Assembly: GCA_026984385.1 (NCBI GenBank)
Contig: JALSSH010000589.1
Location: forward strand, 1-6,991
Direction of reading: 5' to 3'
DNA: 6,991 bases
From: Ardenticatenia bacterium
GTDB lineage: Bacteria; Chloroflexota; Anaerolineae; Aggregatilineales; Aggregatilineaceae
The notes under the pieces are model-generated. The model searched no databases and had not been told where the DNA came from. It worked only from the letters and a program-made list of their open reading frames with translations. Made by a program: the position numbers and the translations under genes. Below, in pieces: positions 1 through 6,318 of this stretch; positions within the stretch are counted from its first letter, which is position 1, and each line of letters starts with the position of its first letter.

Positions 1-540
1 AACGGTCAGATCAACACCGCGAGTTTTGTGCACCTTTACGAGCTGCAAGGCACAGCCGGCCAGGAAGTCACGATTGTTATGCGTGGCATGGGTGGCTTGG
101 ACGCTTACGTTGGGCTGATGACGCCGGACGGCGATGTGTTGGCCGAAGACGACAACAGCGCGGGCGGCCTGGATGCCCAGATCACGATCAAGTTGCGTGA
201 AAGCGGCACATACTTGATCGCGGCGACGCGCAACGGATTGGATAGTGGGACAACAGCAGGCAGCTATACCCTGCAAGTGAGCCTCAGTCAACCTGCGCCC
301 GCCAACCCTGCATCGTCTTCTGGACTGAGCGGCTTCGGCGGTTTGCCCGGGCGCGCTATCGCAACGGACGCGGGCACGTTCTATCTGCGCGGCAATGGCG
401 CTTCGGCCAATCCGGAAAAATCCCCGCCTTTGGAGGCCTTCTTGGGGTTGGATAGCCAGTTACCCGGGATGGGCGCGCGCTTGTTCCCGCCTGCCTTCAC
501 TTTGGGCACTTCCGATCTGCGGAATTGGTTTTCGCAATGA
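1..540 (+). CDS. C-terminal part of an exported PPC-domain protein (5' end outside window)
   Basis: The reading frame is open from the first base to the TGA at 538-540, so 179 C-terminal residues are visible and the true start lies outside. Visible residues 1 to about 97 look like a bacterial pre-peptidase C-terminal (PPC) domain: a short beta-rich unit with a Y-E-L strand, a glycine-rich turn, G-L-D-A-Y-V, T-P-D-G-D, an acidic A-E-D-D-N loop, then S-G-T-Y and G-S-Y-T-L-Q-V. PPC domains usually sit at the C-terminus of secreted proteases or cell-surface proteins, and in proteases are often cleaved off after export. Here a further 80 or so residues follow: a Pro/Ala/Ser linker, then a Gly- and Pro-rich tail ending in R-N-W-F-S-Q that I do not recognise. 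Whether the missing N-terminal part is a protease cannot be judged. Export is inferred from the domain type; no signal peptide is visible. Confident of the gene, fairly confident of the domain. Confidence 0.8.
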   Translation, partial: NGQINTASFVHLYELQGTAGQEVTIVMRGMGGLDAYVGLMTPDGDVLAEDDNSAGGLDAQITIKLRESGTYLIAATRNGLDSGTTAGSYTLQVSLSQPAPANPASSSGLSGFGGLPGRAIATDAGTFYLRGNGASANPEKSPPLEAFLGLDSQLPGMGARLFPPAFTLGTSDLRNWFSQ

Positions 541-599
541 CTTGAGCACAAGGGGGAGAGGAAAAACACTAGCCATCACAATCCCATTCCCCTCTGTCT

Positions 600-634
600 G
601 GGAAGGTCACCCCCGACCTTCCCTAAACTTTTTT
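600..634 (+). terminator. Rho-independent terminator after the PPC-domain gene
   Basis: A perfect 9-bp stem (GGGAAGGTC at 600-608, GACCTTCCC at 615-623) closes a 6-base loop. After five bases (TAAAC) comes a run of six T at 629-634. It lies 60 bases past the stop of the rightward gene. The T run is slightly displaced from the stem, which weakens the classical fit. Read leftward there is no T run after the hairpin, so it should act on the rightward gene only. Confidence 0.7.
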
Positions 635-646
635 GGGAGGTAGTGG

Positions 647-1186
647 TCACCAACCCAAACGCACCTTCAGCCGCTCGATCACGTTGTAGATAATCGGGCA
701 AAGCCCCATTCCCTTGACAATTTCCGGCATCAACCAACGAAAGTCCGGTGTAAAAGCGGGGTAATCACGGCAGGATTGCGGGCGAGCGGGATAAAGCGAG
801 CAGAGGTCGCCTTGCAGAAAGGGGCAAGGCGAGCAGCACAGCACGCCCCATTCACCTTCGCGCGCGCCGGCTTTTTTGTCCACGTAGCGGGCAACAACGT
901 CTGGGGGAGAAAGGCGCAAAGCTCGCGCCAAAGGGGGAACGTCTGCGGGCGTCAACCCAACGGTGAGGTGCCGGCAACAGTTTGCGCAGCGTGTGCAGTC
1001 AATATGTGCGCTAACCTCAGCGGCGATCGTCTCAACGAGCGAGTCGAGCGCGGCATCCGGTCGCCTTTCGCGTTCCCACACCAAATCTACATAGTGCACA
1101 AAGGCCTGGGTGTCGTCGTGATGAGCACGCGCCAGGGCCGCGATGCGTGTCAGGTCGGTTTCCAGCGGCGGCCAAACGCCCATCAT
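647..1186 (-). CDS. YkgJ-type CxxCxxCC metal-cluster protein
   Basis: A 179-residue soluble protein of the YkgJ/UPF0153 family (CxxCxxCC domain), whose members are thought to bind an Fe-S cluster or zinc and have no firmly assigned reaction. The signature is C64-x2-C67-x2-C70-C71. After a spacer of about 45 residues it continues with C117-C118, C121-P-F-L, C129-S-L-Y, R-P-x-S-C139-R-D-Y-P and C163, the usual cysteine spacing and R-P/Y-P context of the family. The first 60 residues are helical and polar and less typical. The frame stays open upstream to 1270, but that would overlap the preceding gene by 80 bases, so the ATG at 1184-1186 is preferred; an adjacent in-frame ATG at 1181-1183 is equally possible. 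No strong ribosome-binding site is seen. The start lies 4 bases after the upstream stop, which suggests translational coupling. The family call is firm; the biological role is unknown. Confidence 0.85.
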   Translation of the reverse strand: MMGVWPPLETDLTRIAALARAHHDDTQAFVHYVDLVWERERRPDAALDSLVETIAAEVSAHIDCTRCANCCRHLTVGLTPADVPPLARALRLSPPDVVARYVDKKAGAREGEWGVLCCSPCPFLQGDLCSLYPARPQSCRDYPAFTPDFRWLMPEIVKGMGLCPIIYNVIERLKVRLGW

Positions 1187-1190
1187 GCGC

Positions 1191-1499
1191 CTATTCCGAG
1201 GAGGGATCGGATTGGTCGGCCTGTTTAGTACGCTGGGCACGCACTTGGAGCTGTTGCAAAATTTCGGCAAAGGTGGTGCTGAGGAAATTGGTCAGTTCGT
1301 CGGACTCTTCCATTTCCTCTTTGGCTACTTCGCGCATGGTGGCGATAAACGTTTCTTTGTCAATTATGCCTTGTTGGATAAGCAAACGCGCCAGCGCTTT
1401 GGCGATCACAAAGCCGTCTACGCCGCGTGCGCCCAAACTGGCGAGGCCGCCGAACAGATCGCCGAAAATCTCTTGGGTGGTGCGGATATCTTCTTGCAC
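1191..1499 (-). CDS. Small acidic helical protein of unknown function
   Basis: A 102-residue protein I do not recognise. It starts with GTG at 1497-1499, seven bases after a clear AAGGAG, which is the main reason for accepting it as a gene. A Gly-rich stretch (residues 17-29, G-G-L-A-S-L-G-A-R-G-V-D-G) is followed by predicted helices: 30-43 hydrophobic, then an I-I-D-K-E-T-F turn and helix at 45-60, an acidic segment (K-E-E-M-E-E-S-D-E, 60-68) and an amphipathic helix at 69-90. The tail is polar and disordered. The L-L-I-Q-Q-G-I-I-D-K-E-T-F segment resembles the short two-helix units found in many small bacterial proteins but is not diagnostic. There is no signal peptide, transmembrane segment or cysteine. 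It is first in a two-gene unit with the CxxCxxCC protein, stop and start separated by only 4 bases, so the two are probably co-expressed and may act together; that link is inference. Confidence 0.72.
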   Translation of the reverse strand: MQEDIRTTQEIFGDLFGGLASLGARGVDGFVIAKALARLLIQQGIIDKETFIATMREVAKEEMEESDELTNFLSTTFAEILQQLQVRAQRTKQADQSDPSSE

Positions 1500-1506
1500 G
1501 CTATTT

Positions 1507-1512
1507 CTCCTT
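1507..1512 (-). promoter_or_regulatory. Ribosome-binding site deciding a GTG start
   Basis: Read leftward the sequence is AAGGAG, seven bases before the GTG at 1499-1497. It is a near-perfect Shine-Dalgarno sequence and fixes the start of the small acidic protein, which has no nearby ATG alternative. Confidence 0.75.
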
Positions 1513-1681
1513 GCACGGCTGTTTCACTCCGCTATTCGGAAGTGCTGTTGATTGTATCGCGAACGGCAGACTTCGCTACGGATTTGGGCCTGGGAGCACG
1601 GGCGGGTTAAGAGCGTTGTATATCGAAATAGCCGTCGGGATTAATTGGACTATCCGCGTTGTTTTTGCTTTGGTGTAAAAT

Positions 1682-1711
1682 TTGCCTCTCCCGCCCCGAT
1701 CGTGATACGAT
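1682..1711 (+). promoter_or_regulatory. Candidate extended -10 promoter of the hydroxylase operon
   Basis: TTGCCT (1682-1687) and TACGAT (1706-1711) are 18 bases apart. Each matches 4 of 6 sigma-70 consensus positions, and a TG at 1703-1704 makes an extended -10. Transcription would start near 1718 and give a leader of about 135 bases before the ATG at 1853. The match is moderate and the sigma factor preference of this organism is unknown, so this is only a candidate. Confidence 0.35.
1699..1711. repeat. 5-3-5 inverted repeat over the -10 box
   Basis: ATCGT (1699-1703), GAT, ACGAT (1707-1711) form a perfect dyad that covers the candidate -10 element. A repressor bound here would block RNA polymerase. 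It is short enough to occur by chance, so operator function is inferred from position alone. Confidence 0.3.
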
Positions 1712-1752
1712 AGCAGCAGTTCGAAACCTCCGGTTATGGGTCGTCGGATGTG

Positions 1753-1764
1753 CATGTGCACATG
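1753..1764. repeat. 12-bp perfect palindrome in the hydroxylase leader
   Basis: CATGTGCACATG reads the same on both strands. It is preceded by an overlapping direct repeat of ATGTGC (1748-1753 and 1754-1759). It lies 88 bases before the FAD-subunit start and about 35 bases after the predicted transcription start. It could be a binding site for a dimeric regulator or an RNA hairpin; neither is proven. Confidence 0.35.
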
Positions 1765-1852
1765 GAGGCGGCGTTGAGCATCCCCGCTCATCGAAAAGTG
1801 CCTGTAACTGCGCTATCCGCTAATTTAGAAGCGTTGCTTACGGACAAAAACC

Positions 1853-2758
1853 ATGCTTTGGAAACATTATCATACACCCTCAACGGTGCAGGAAGCGCTT
1901 GAGTTGTTGCGTTCCTACCAGGGGCGTGCGCGCGTTGTCGCAGGCGGCACAGATTTGTTGCTCGATATCCGATTCGGTAACGTGCAAGCACCCGAAGCCT
2001 TGATAGACATTACCCGTATTGACAAGTTGCATCAGTTGGAAGCCGACGAGACAGTCCTTTACGTGGGCGCGGGTGTCACCCATGCTCAGATCGCGCGTTC
2101 CGAACTCGTGCGCAGCCGCGCAGCGTGTTTAGCGGAAGGATGTGGCGTGGTGGGCGGGCCGCAGGTGCGCAACGTGGCTACGTTGGGCGGCAATGTGGCG
2201 CACGCTTTGCCCGCCGCTGACGGCACAACCGCGCTCACCGCGCTGGACGCCGAGGCCGAAGTCGTCCTAGACGGCGAGCGGCAATGGCTGCCTTTGCGCG
2301 AACTTTATCAAGGCCCGGGCCAGTCACTGCTCGATCATGGGCGCGATCTGCTGTTGCGCTTCCGTGTGCCGCTTTGCGGCGCAAACGAGGGAAGCGCCTT
2401 CAGCCGCATTATGCGCCCGCAAGGCGTGGCCCTGCCGATTTTGGGCGGGGCGGCCTGGGTACGTTTGGACGAAAGCGGCGCCCACTATCAAGACGTGCGC
2501 GTTTGCATCGGGCCGGTCGCCAAAACGCCCACCCGCGCCACCGCCGTCGAGGAGGTGTTACGCGGCCAGTTGGTGGACGACAGCGCCCTAGAGCGCGCGG
2601 TCAGTGTGGCGCTGGAAACGTTGCACCCGCGCACCAGCAAATATCGCGCCACCAAAGCCTATCGTCGGGAGATGATCGCGGTGATCTTGCGCCGTATTCT
2701 TCCGCGCGCCGTCCAACGTGCCCGCAGCAGCGCCGCCGTCCCCCAGGTTCGAGCGTAA
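1853..2758 (+). CDS. FAD-binding subunit of a xanthine dehydrogenase-family molybdenum hydroxylase
   Basis: A 301-residue protein of the CoxM/XdhB/YgfM type. It holds the FAD that takes electrons from the iron-sulfur clusters of the partner subunit and passes them to NAD+ or another acceptor in the cytoplasm. The N-terminal FAD-binding half (1-170) has the V-A-G-G-T-D-L-L-L-D-I-R motif at 29-40 and V-R-N-V-A-T-L-G-G-N-V-A at 105-116, followed by A-L-P-A-A-D-G; both contact FAD in this family. The C-terminal half (about 178-285) fits the CoxM C-terminal domain, with S-A-F-S-R-I-M-R-P at 181-189. Length is normal. There is no extra 4Fe-4S insertion such as hydroxybenzoyl-CoA reductase carries. 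The ATG at 1853 is the only credible start, since an in-frame stop lies at 1826-1828; its ribosome-binding site (ACGGAC) is weak. It is followed after 18 bases by the Mo/Fe-S subunit, so the two form an operon. Confidence 0.93.
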   Translation: MLWKHYHTPSTVQEALELLRSYQGRARVVAGGTDLLLDIRFGNVQAPEALIDITRIDKLHQLEADETVLYVGAGVTHAQIARSELVRSRAACLAEGCGVVGGPQVRNVATLGGNVAHALPAADGTTALTALDAEAEVVLDGERQWLPLRELYQGPGQSLLDHGRDLLLRFRVPLCGANEGSAFSRIMRPQGVALPILGGAAWVRLDESGAHYQDVRVCIGPVAKTPTRATAVEEVLRGQLVDDSALERAVSVALETLHPRTSKYRATKAYRREMIAVILRRILPRAVQRARSSAAVPQVRA

Positions 2759-2763
2759 AGGAA

Positions 2764-2769
2764 AGGAAG
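2764..2769 (+). promoter_or_regulatory. Ribosome-binding site of the Mo/Fe-S subunit
   Basis: AGGAAG lies within an A/G-rich run that begins right after the FAD-subunit stop, seven bases before the ATG at 2777. It supports this start and looks stronger than the site of the first gene, so the large subunit need not depend on translational coupling. Confidence 0.7.
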
Positions 2770-2776
2770 CGCCCAA

Positions 2777-5623
2777 ATGAGCAAGCTACAACTCACCGTC
2801 AACGGCAAATCCTATGAGGTGGACGTGCCCGAATCGCGCATGTTGGCCGAAGTGTTGCGCCAAGACTTGGGGCTGACCGGCACGAAAATCGGCTGTGAGG
2901 AGGCCGAATGCGGGCTTTGCACCGTGCTGGTCAACGGCACGCCGGTTACTTCGTGTGTGTACCCTGCTTTCCGCGCACAAGGGGCGGAGATCGTCACCAT
3001 CGAGGGGCTGAGCGAACCCGCGCCTGCCGCCGAAGCCGACCCCATGACCGAACTCAAATTGCACCCCTTGCAAAAAGCATTTATTGAGCACGGCGCGGTG
3101 CAATGCGGCTTTTGCACGCCCGGGGTGATAATGACCGCCAAGGCGTTGCTCGACGAGGACCCCAACCCCGACGAGGACGCGATCAAAGCGGCGCTCAAAG
3201 ACACGCTTTGCCGCTGCACCGGCTATAACAGCATTATCAACGCGGTGAAGTCCGCCGCCAGCGAGCTGCGCGGTGAGGGGCCGATCCCTTGGGGCGGGGT
3301 GGACGCGCAATTGCCGCCGCTCAAGGTGGTGGGGCACTCTGTGCCACCGCAAGAAGTGGTGGACAAAGTCACCGGCCACGCCAAGTACGCCGACGATTAC
3401 GTTTTTGAGGGGATGCTTTTCGGGCGCACATTGCGCGCCGCCTATCCCCACGCGCGCATCAAGCGCATTGACACCAGCAAAGCCAACGCGCTGCCCGGGG
3501 TTCACGCCGTGCTGACCCATGAGGACATCCCCGGGGACAACATTCACGGGCTGATCTACGACGATTGGCCGGTCTTGGCAGCGGAAAAAGTGCGCTACAT
3601 GGGCGATCCGGTGGCGATTGTGGCGGCGGATACCGAGGAGATCGCCGCCGAAGCGTTGGGGTTGATCGAGGTGGACTACGAGCCGTTGCCGGTGGTCAGC
3701 GGCCCGCTCCAAGCTGCTCAGCCCGACGCGCCGATTGTGCATGAGGAGTGGAAGGGCGGCAATCTGCTCAAACATATCAAAGTGCGGCACGGTGATATCG
3801 AGCGCGGCTTTGCCGAAGCGGACGTGATCGTGGAGCGGGAGTATCACACGCCCACCACCGACCACGCCTTCATGGAGCCGGAATGCTCGCTTGCCGTGCC
3901 CGCCGGCTATGACGCCGAACACCCCAAGTTGACCGTTTACGTCGGCTCGCAGATCCCCTATGAAGATCGGCGGCAGATCGCGCGGGCGCTGGCCTTGCCG
4001 GAAGACCAAGTGCGCGTGCGCGGCACGCTGATCGGCGGCGGCTTCGGGGGTAAGGAGGACATCGCCGGACAAATCCACGCCGCGCTTTTGGCCCAAGCGA
4101 CCGGTCGCCCGGTCAAGATGCGCTATACGCGCCAAGAGTCGCTGCTCTTCCACCCCAAGCGCCATGCGACTGTGATCCGCGTGAAAGCCGGAGCTACACG
4201 CGACGGACAACTCACCGCCGTGCAAGCCGAGCTTTACGGCGACGGCGGCGCGTATGCCAGCCTTTCGGACAAAGTGATGACCCGCGCCACTACGCACGCC
4301 ACCGGCCCTTACGCCGTGCCCAACGCCAAAGTGGACTGTTACGTGATGTACACCAACAACCCCCCTTCGGGCGCGTTTCGCGGCTTTGGGGTCACGCAAT
4401 CGGCTTTTGCTGTCGAGCAGACGATGGACATTTTGGCCCAAGAGCTGGGCATCGATCCGGTAGATTTTCGGCGAGACAACGCGCTACGGGTCGGCGCGAC
4501 AACGGTCACCGGCCAAGTGTTGCGCGAAAGCGTCGGCTTGCTGGAAACGATCAAGCGCGTAGCGCGTGATATGAATCGGGGCGATCCGGAAAGTTTCCTT
4601 TGGGGATGGCGCGAGGGCAACAAGGCTTACGGTTGGGGCTTTGCGTGCGCGTATAAGAACACGGGCTTGGGCGGCGGTGCACCGGACCGCGCGACCGCCG
4701 AGGTGGAAGTTTTCCCGAATTCCACCGCCGAAGTGCGCATCTCCTCGGCGGATATGGGCCAGGGGCTAAGCGTGGTGCTGGCCCAAGTGGCCGCCGAAGA
4801 GCTGGGGTTACCGCCGGAGCGCGTGCATGTGCTGCTTTCCGATACGGACCTGACGCCGGACGGCGGCCCGACGACCGCTTCCCGCCAAACGTATATGAGC
4901 GGCAACGCGGCCCGCTATGCGGCGGACGCGGTGCGGCAAGCGTTGGCGACGGTCGCCGCCGAGCATTTGGGCGTGGCGCCGGACGCGCTTGTCTTTGCAG
5001 AGGGGCAGGTGCGGGCGAATGGCTCAGCCGTGCCGTTGGGGCAGGTGGTGGAATGGATGCGCGCACAGGGGCAGGACGCCAAAGTGCGCTACACCTACGA
5101 CGCCCCCAAAACCCAACCGCTGGGCACAGGTGGAGATATGCACTTTGCGTTTTCCTTCGCCACCCAAGCCGCTTTTGTGGAGGTGGATTTGGAGACCGGC
5201 GAGGTGCGCGTGCTGCGCATAATCGCTGCCAGCGATGTAGGGCGCGCTATCAACCCCAAGATGTTGGAGGGGCAAGTCGAGGGCGGTATCGTGATGGGCA
5301 TGGGGAACTGCCTCACCGAGGAGTTTATCATGGAGGAAGGCGTGCCTTGGAGCACGTTCCTAGCGCGCTACCGCGTTCCGCACATCACCCAAACGCCCAA
5401 GATTACCTCACACATTGTGGAGTCTCCGACCGCTGAAGGCCCGTTCGGCGCAAAGGGCGTAGGGGAGCTGACCTCGATCAATCCCTCGCCCGCCATCGCC
5501 AACGCGGTCTATCACGCAACGGGCGTGCGGGTCTACCGCATCCCGATTGACCAAGACGCGCTGCTACGCGCGATCAAGGGCGGCAAAAAGGAAGTGCACG
5601 CCACTTGGCATGATGTGAAATAG
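2777..5623 (+). CDS. Fused [2Fe-2S]/molybdopterin subunit of a xanthine dehydrogenase-family hydroxylase (XdhD-like)
   Basis: A 948-residue fusion of the iron-sulfur and molybdenum subunits, close in size and layout to E. coli XdhD and to selenium-dependent xanthine dehydrogenases. Residues 1-80 are a plant-type ferredoxin domain (C40, C45, C48, C60). Residues 85-160 are the second [2Fe-2S] domain (C110-G-F-C113-T-P-G and C145-R-C147-T-G-Y). The Mo domains follow from about 190: G-G-G-F-G-G-K-E at 420-427, A-F-R-G-F-G at 533-538, D-M-G-Q-G at 659-663 and G-A-K-G-V-G-E at 891-897. By eye, E427, R503, F537 and E897 align with bovine xanthine dehydrogenase E802, R880, F914 and E1261 (substrate binding and catalytic base). 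This favours a purine-type substrate and argues against CO dehydrogenase, whose loop is A-Y-x-C-S-F-R. There is no signal peptide, so it is cytoplasmic. It works with the FAD subunit just upstream. The true substrate, and whether the cofactor carries selenium, cannot be read here. No maturation gene (XdhC/MocA type) is in the window. Confidence 0.93.
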   Translation: MSKLQLTVNGKSYEVDVPESRMLAEVLRQDLGLTGTKIGCEEAECGLCTVLVNGTPVTSCVYPAFRAQGAEIVTIEGLSEPAPAAEADPMTELKLHPLQKAFIEHGAVQCGFCTPGVIMTAKALLDEDPNPDEDAIKAALKDTLCRCTGYNSIINAVKSAASELRGEGPIPWGGVDAQLPPLKVVGHSVPPQEVVDKVTGHAKYADDYVFEGMLFGRTLRAAYPHARIKRIDTSKANALPGVHAVLTHEDIPGDNIHGLIYDDWPVLAAEKVRYMGDPVAIVAADTEEIAAEALGLIEVDYEPLPVVSGPLQAAQPDAPIVHEEWKGGNLLKHIKVRHGDIERGFAEADVIVEREYHTPTTDHAFMEPECSLAVPAGYDAEHPKLTVYVGSQIPYEDRRQIARALALPEDQVRVRGTLIGGGFGGKEDIAGQIHAALLAQATGRPVKMRYTRQESLLFHPKRHATVIRVKAGATRDGQLTAVQAELYGDGGAYASLSDKVMTRATTHATGPYAVPNAKVDCYVMYTNNPPSGAFRGFGVTQSAFAVEQTMDILAQELGIDPVDFRRDNALRVGATTVTGQVLRESVGLLETIKRVARDMNRGDPESFLWGWREGNKAYGWGFACAYKNTGLGGGAPDRATAEVEVFPNSTAEVRISSADMGQGLSVVLAQVAAEELGLPPERVHVLLSDTDLTPDGGPTTASRQTYMSGNAARYAADAVRQALATVAAEHLGVAPDALVFAEGQVRANGSAVPLGQVVEWMRAQGQDAKVRYTYDAPKTQPLGTGGDMHFAFSFATQAAFVEVDLETGEVRVLRIIAASDVGRAINPKMLEGQVEGGIVMGMGNCLTEEFIMEEGVPWSTFLARYRVPHITQTPKITSHIVESPTAEGPFGAKGVGELTSINPSPAIANAVYHATGVRVYRIPIDQDALLRAIKGGKKEVHATWHDVK

Positions 5624-5638
5624 CGCCGTCTTACGGCG
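5624..5638 (+). repeat. Short perfect hairpin directly after the hydroxylase stop
   Basis: CGCCGT (5624-5629) and ACGGCG (5633-5638) form a perfect 6-bp stem with a 3-base loop, starting at the base after the TAG. It is followed by ACAAAAAG, not a T run, so it is not a terminator by itself. It may protect the mRNA 3' end or help the next hairpin. Confidence 0.5.
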
Positions 5639-5640
5639 AC

Positions 5641-5687
5641 AAAAAGCGCTCTGTCTCGGTTTGCTGAGCGGGGCGCTTTTGTTTTTT
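5641..5687. terminator. Bidirectional terminator between convergent genes
   Basis: Arms AAAAGCGC (5642-5649) and GCGCTTTT (5673-5680) pair perfectly. Between them an inner helix CTCGG/CTGAG with a TTTG loop (5656-5669, one G-T pair) can form. Rightward, the stem runs into TTTTGTTTTTT, a strong U tract. Leftward, the opposite arm gives TTTTTGT. It sits between the rightward hydroxylase operon and the leftward bactofilin and can end both transcripts. The T run reaches the first base of the bactofilin stop codon. Confidence 0.82.
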
Positions 5688-6259
5688 CAGGCGCTGTCCT
5701 CTGTCGGTGGCTCGGCGGGGGTCTCTTGCTCGGCGGTGTCCGCCTCCGGTGTGGGAGCTTCCTCGGGAGCGAGTGGCTCGGGCGGCGTAACCTCGGAGAG
5801 GTCAATTTCCGGCGGGGGCACAGCGTTCGGGTCGAAGCCCTGCGCCGCTTCGTGCGTGATCATCGTAATTTTGCCCTCGATAAACGCGCCTTCCTCGGTG
5901 GAAATGGCCGCCGCGGTAATGTCTCCCCAGACGCGCGCGGTGCGCAGCAGTTGTACTTTTTTCCCGCTGACGTTCCCGCGCACCGCGCCCGCGATGGCGA
6001 CGTTTTTCGCGTGGATGTCGGCGGTGATTTTGGCCGTTTCACCCACCAACACGTTGCCGTCAATTTCTAACGTGCCCTCAAATGTGCCGTCCAAGCGCAC
6101 ATTGCCCTGGCTGCGCAGCTCCCCGCGCAACACGGCGCTGGCCCCGAGCACCGTTTCAAACCCGACCGGTTGCCGCACCGAAACAATAGGTGTAGGCGGC
6201 GGGAACGCACTACTTTTACCGGCGGGTTGTTGTTTGCTGCGACCACCCCAAAACGCCAT
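5687..6259 (-). CDS. Bactofilin-type polymer-forming cytoskeletal protein
   Basis: A 190-residue bactofilin (DUF583 family), a bacterial protein that forms filaments without nucleotide and often positions cell-wall or polar machinery at the membrane. A flexible, Pro- and Ser-containing N-terminus (1-33) precedes the beta-helix core at about 34-134. The core has the repeated short strands with Gly turns typical of the family: T-V-L-G-A-S-A-V-L-R-G-E-L, G-N-V-R-L-D-G-T-F-E-G-T-L, G-N-V-L-V-G-E-T-A-K-I-T-A-D-I, then V-A-I-A-G-A-V-R-G-N-V and A-F-I-E-G-K-I. The C-terminal tail (141-190) is strikingly rich in Pro, Glu, Thr and Ala, strongly acidic and surely disordered. The ATG at 6259-6257 has AAGGA 9 bases upstream. 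It faces the hydroxylase operon and diverges from the acetyltransferase, sharing a promoter region with it. The family call is firm; which process it scaffolds is unknown. Confidence 0.92.
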   Translation of the reverse strand: MAFWGGRSKQQPAGKSSAFPPPTPIVSVRQPVGFETVLGASAVLRGELRSQGNVRLDGTFEGTLEIDGNVLVGETAKITADIHAKNVAIAGAVRGNVSGKKVQLLRTARVWGDITAAAISTEEGAFIEGKITMITHEAAQGFDPNAVPPPEIDLSEVTPPEPLAPEEAPTPEADTAEQETPAEPPTEDSA

Positions 6260-6268
6260 CGCTGCCCG

Positions 6269-6273
6269 TCCTT
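6269..6273 (-). promoter_or_regulatory. Ribosome-binding site of the bactofilin
   Basis: AAGGA, read leftward, lies 9 bases before the ATG at 6259-6257 and supports that start. Confidence 0.6.
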
Positions 6274-6290
6274 ATGCTGTGCCAACTCGA

Positions 6291-6318
6291 TTGATTGCGT
6301 GTTATTAGGGACTATACT
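6291..6318 (+). promoter_or_regulatory. Upstream promoter (P1) of the acetyltransferase gene
   Basis: TTGATT (6291-6296), 16-base spacer, TATACT (6313-6318): 4 of 6 and 5 of 6 consensus matches. The start would be near 6325, leaving a leader of about 115 bases. It overlaps the leftward bactofilin promoter almost completely, so the two should compete for polymerase. Confidence 0.5.

Larger units (their letters stand above)
1500..1852. other. Non-coding divergent control region
   Basis: This 353-base gap separates the leftward small-protein/YkgJ unit from the rightward hydroxylase operon. It has more A+T than its flanks. The open frames within it (for example 71 codons leftward from 1791) lack ribosome-binding sites and domain-like sequence, so I treat it as non-coding. 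It contains the leftward ribosome-binding site, a candidate rightward promoter near 1682-1711 with a dyad over its -10 box, a 12-bp palindrome at 1753-1764, and a weak hairpin TGAGC/GCTCA at 1775-1790. For the leftward unit the best -10 is TACAAT (1556-1551), but no matching -35 is seen. No tRNA or known riboswitch was recognised. Confidence 0.6.

Noticed and set aside
1187..1270. 28-residue N-terminal extension of the CxxCxxCC protein
   Set aside because: It would overlap the upstream small-protein gene by 80 bases. The ATG 4 bases after that gene's stop is far more natural.
1143..1610. Rightward open frames of 134-155 codons across the small-protein region
   Set aside because: They lie antisense to the pair of leftward genes, which have better start signals and a recognisable family. 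Their low-complexity content fits shadow frames.
2786..4441. A 551-codon open frame on the minus strand inside the hydroxylase gene
   Set aside because: It is antisense to a highly conserved protein, has His/Arg/Gly-rich composition typical of shadow frames in GC-rich genes, shows no domain, and has no separate promoter or ribosome-binding site that I can see.
2777..5623. CO dehydrogenase large subunit (CoxL)
   Set aside because: The active-site loop is A-F-R-G-F-G, not A-Y-x-C-S-F-R or A-Y-R-G-A-G-R, and the iron-sulfur domains are fused to it, unlike the separate CoxS.
2777..5623. Selenocysteine insertion in the hydroxylase
   Set aside because: No in-frame TGA is present. Selenium in this family is a labile cofactor ligand, not a residue, so sequence alone cannot show it.
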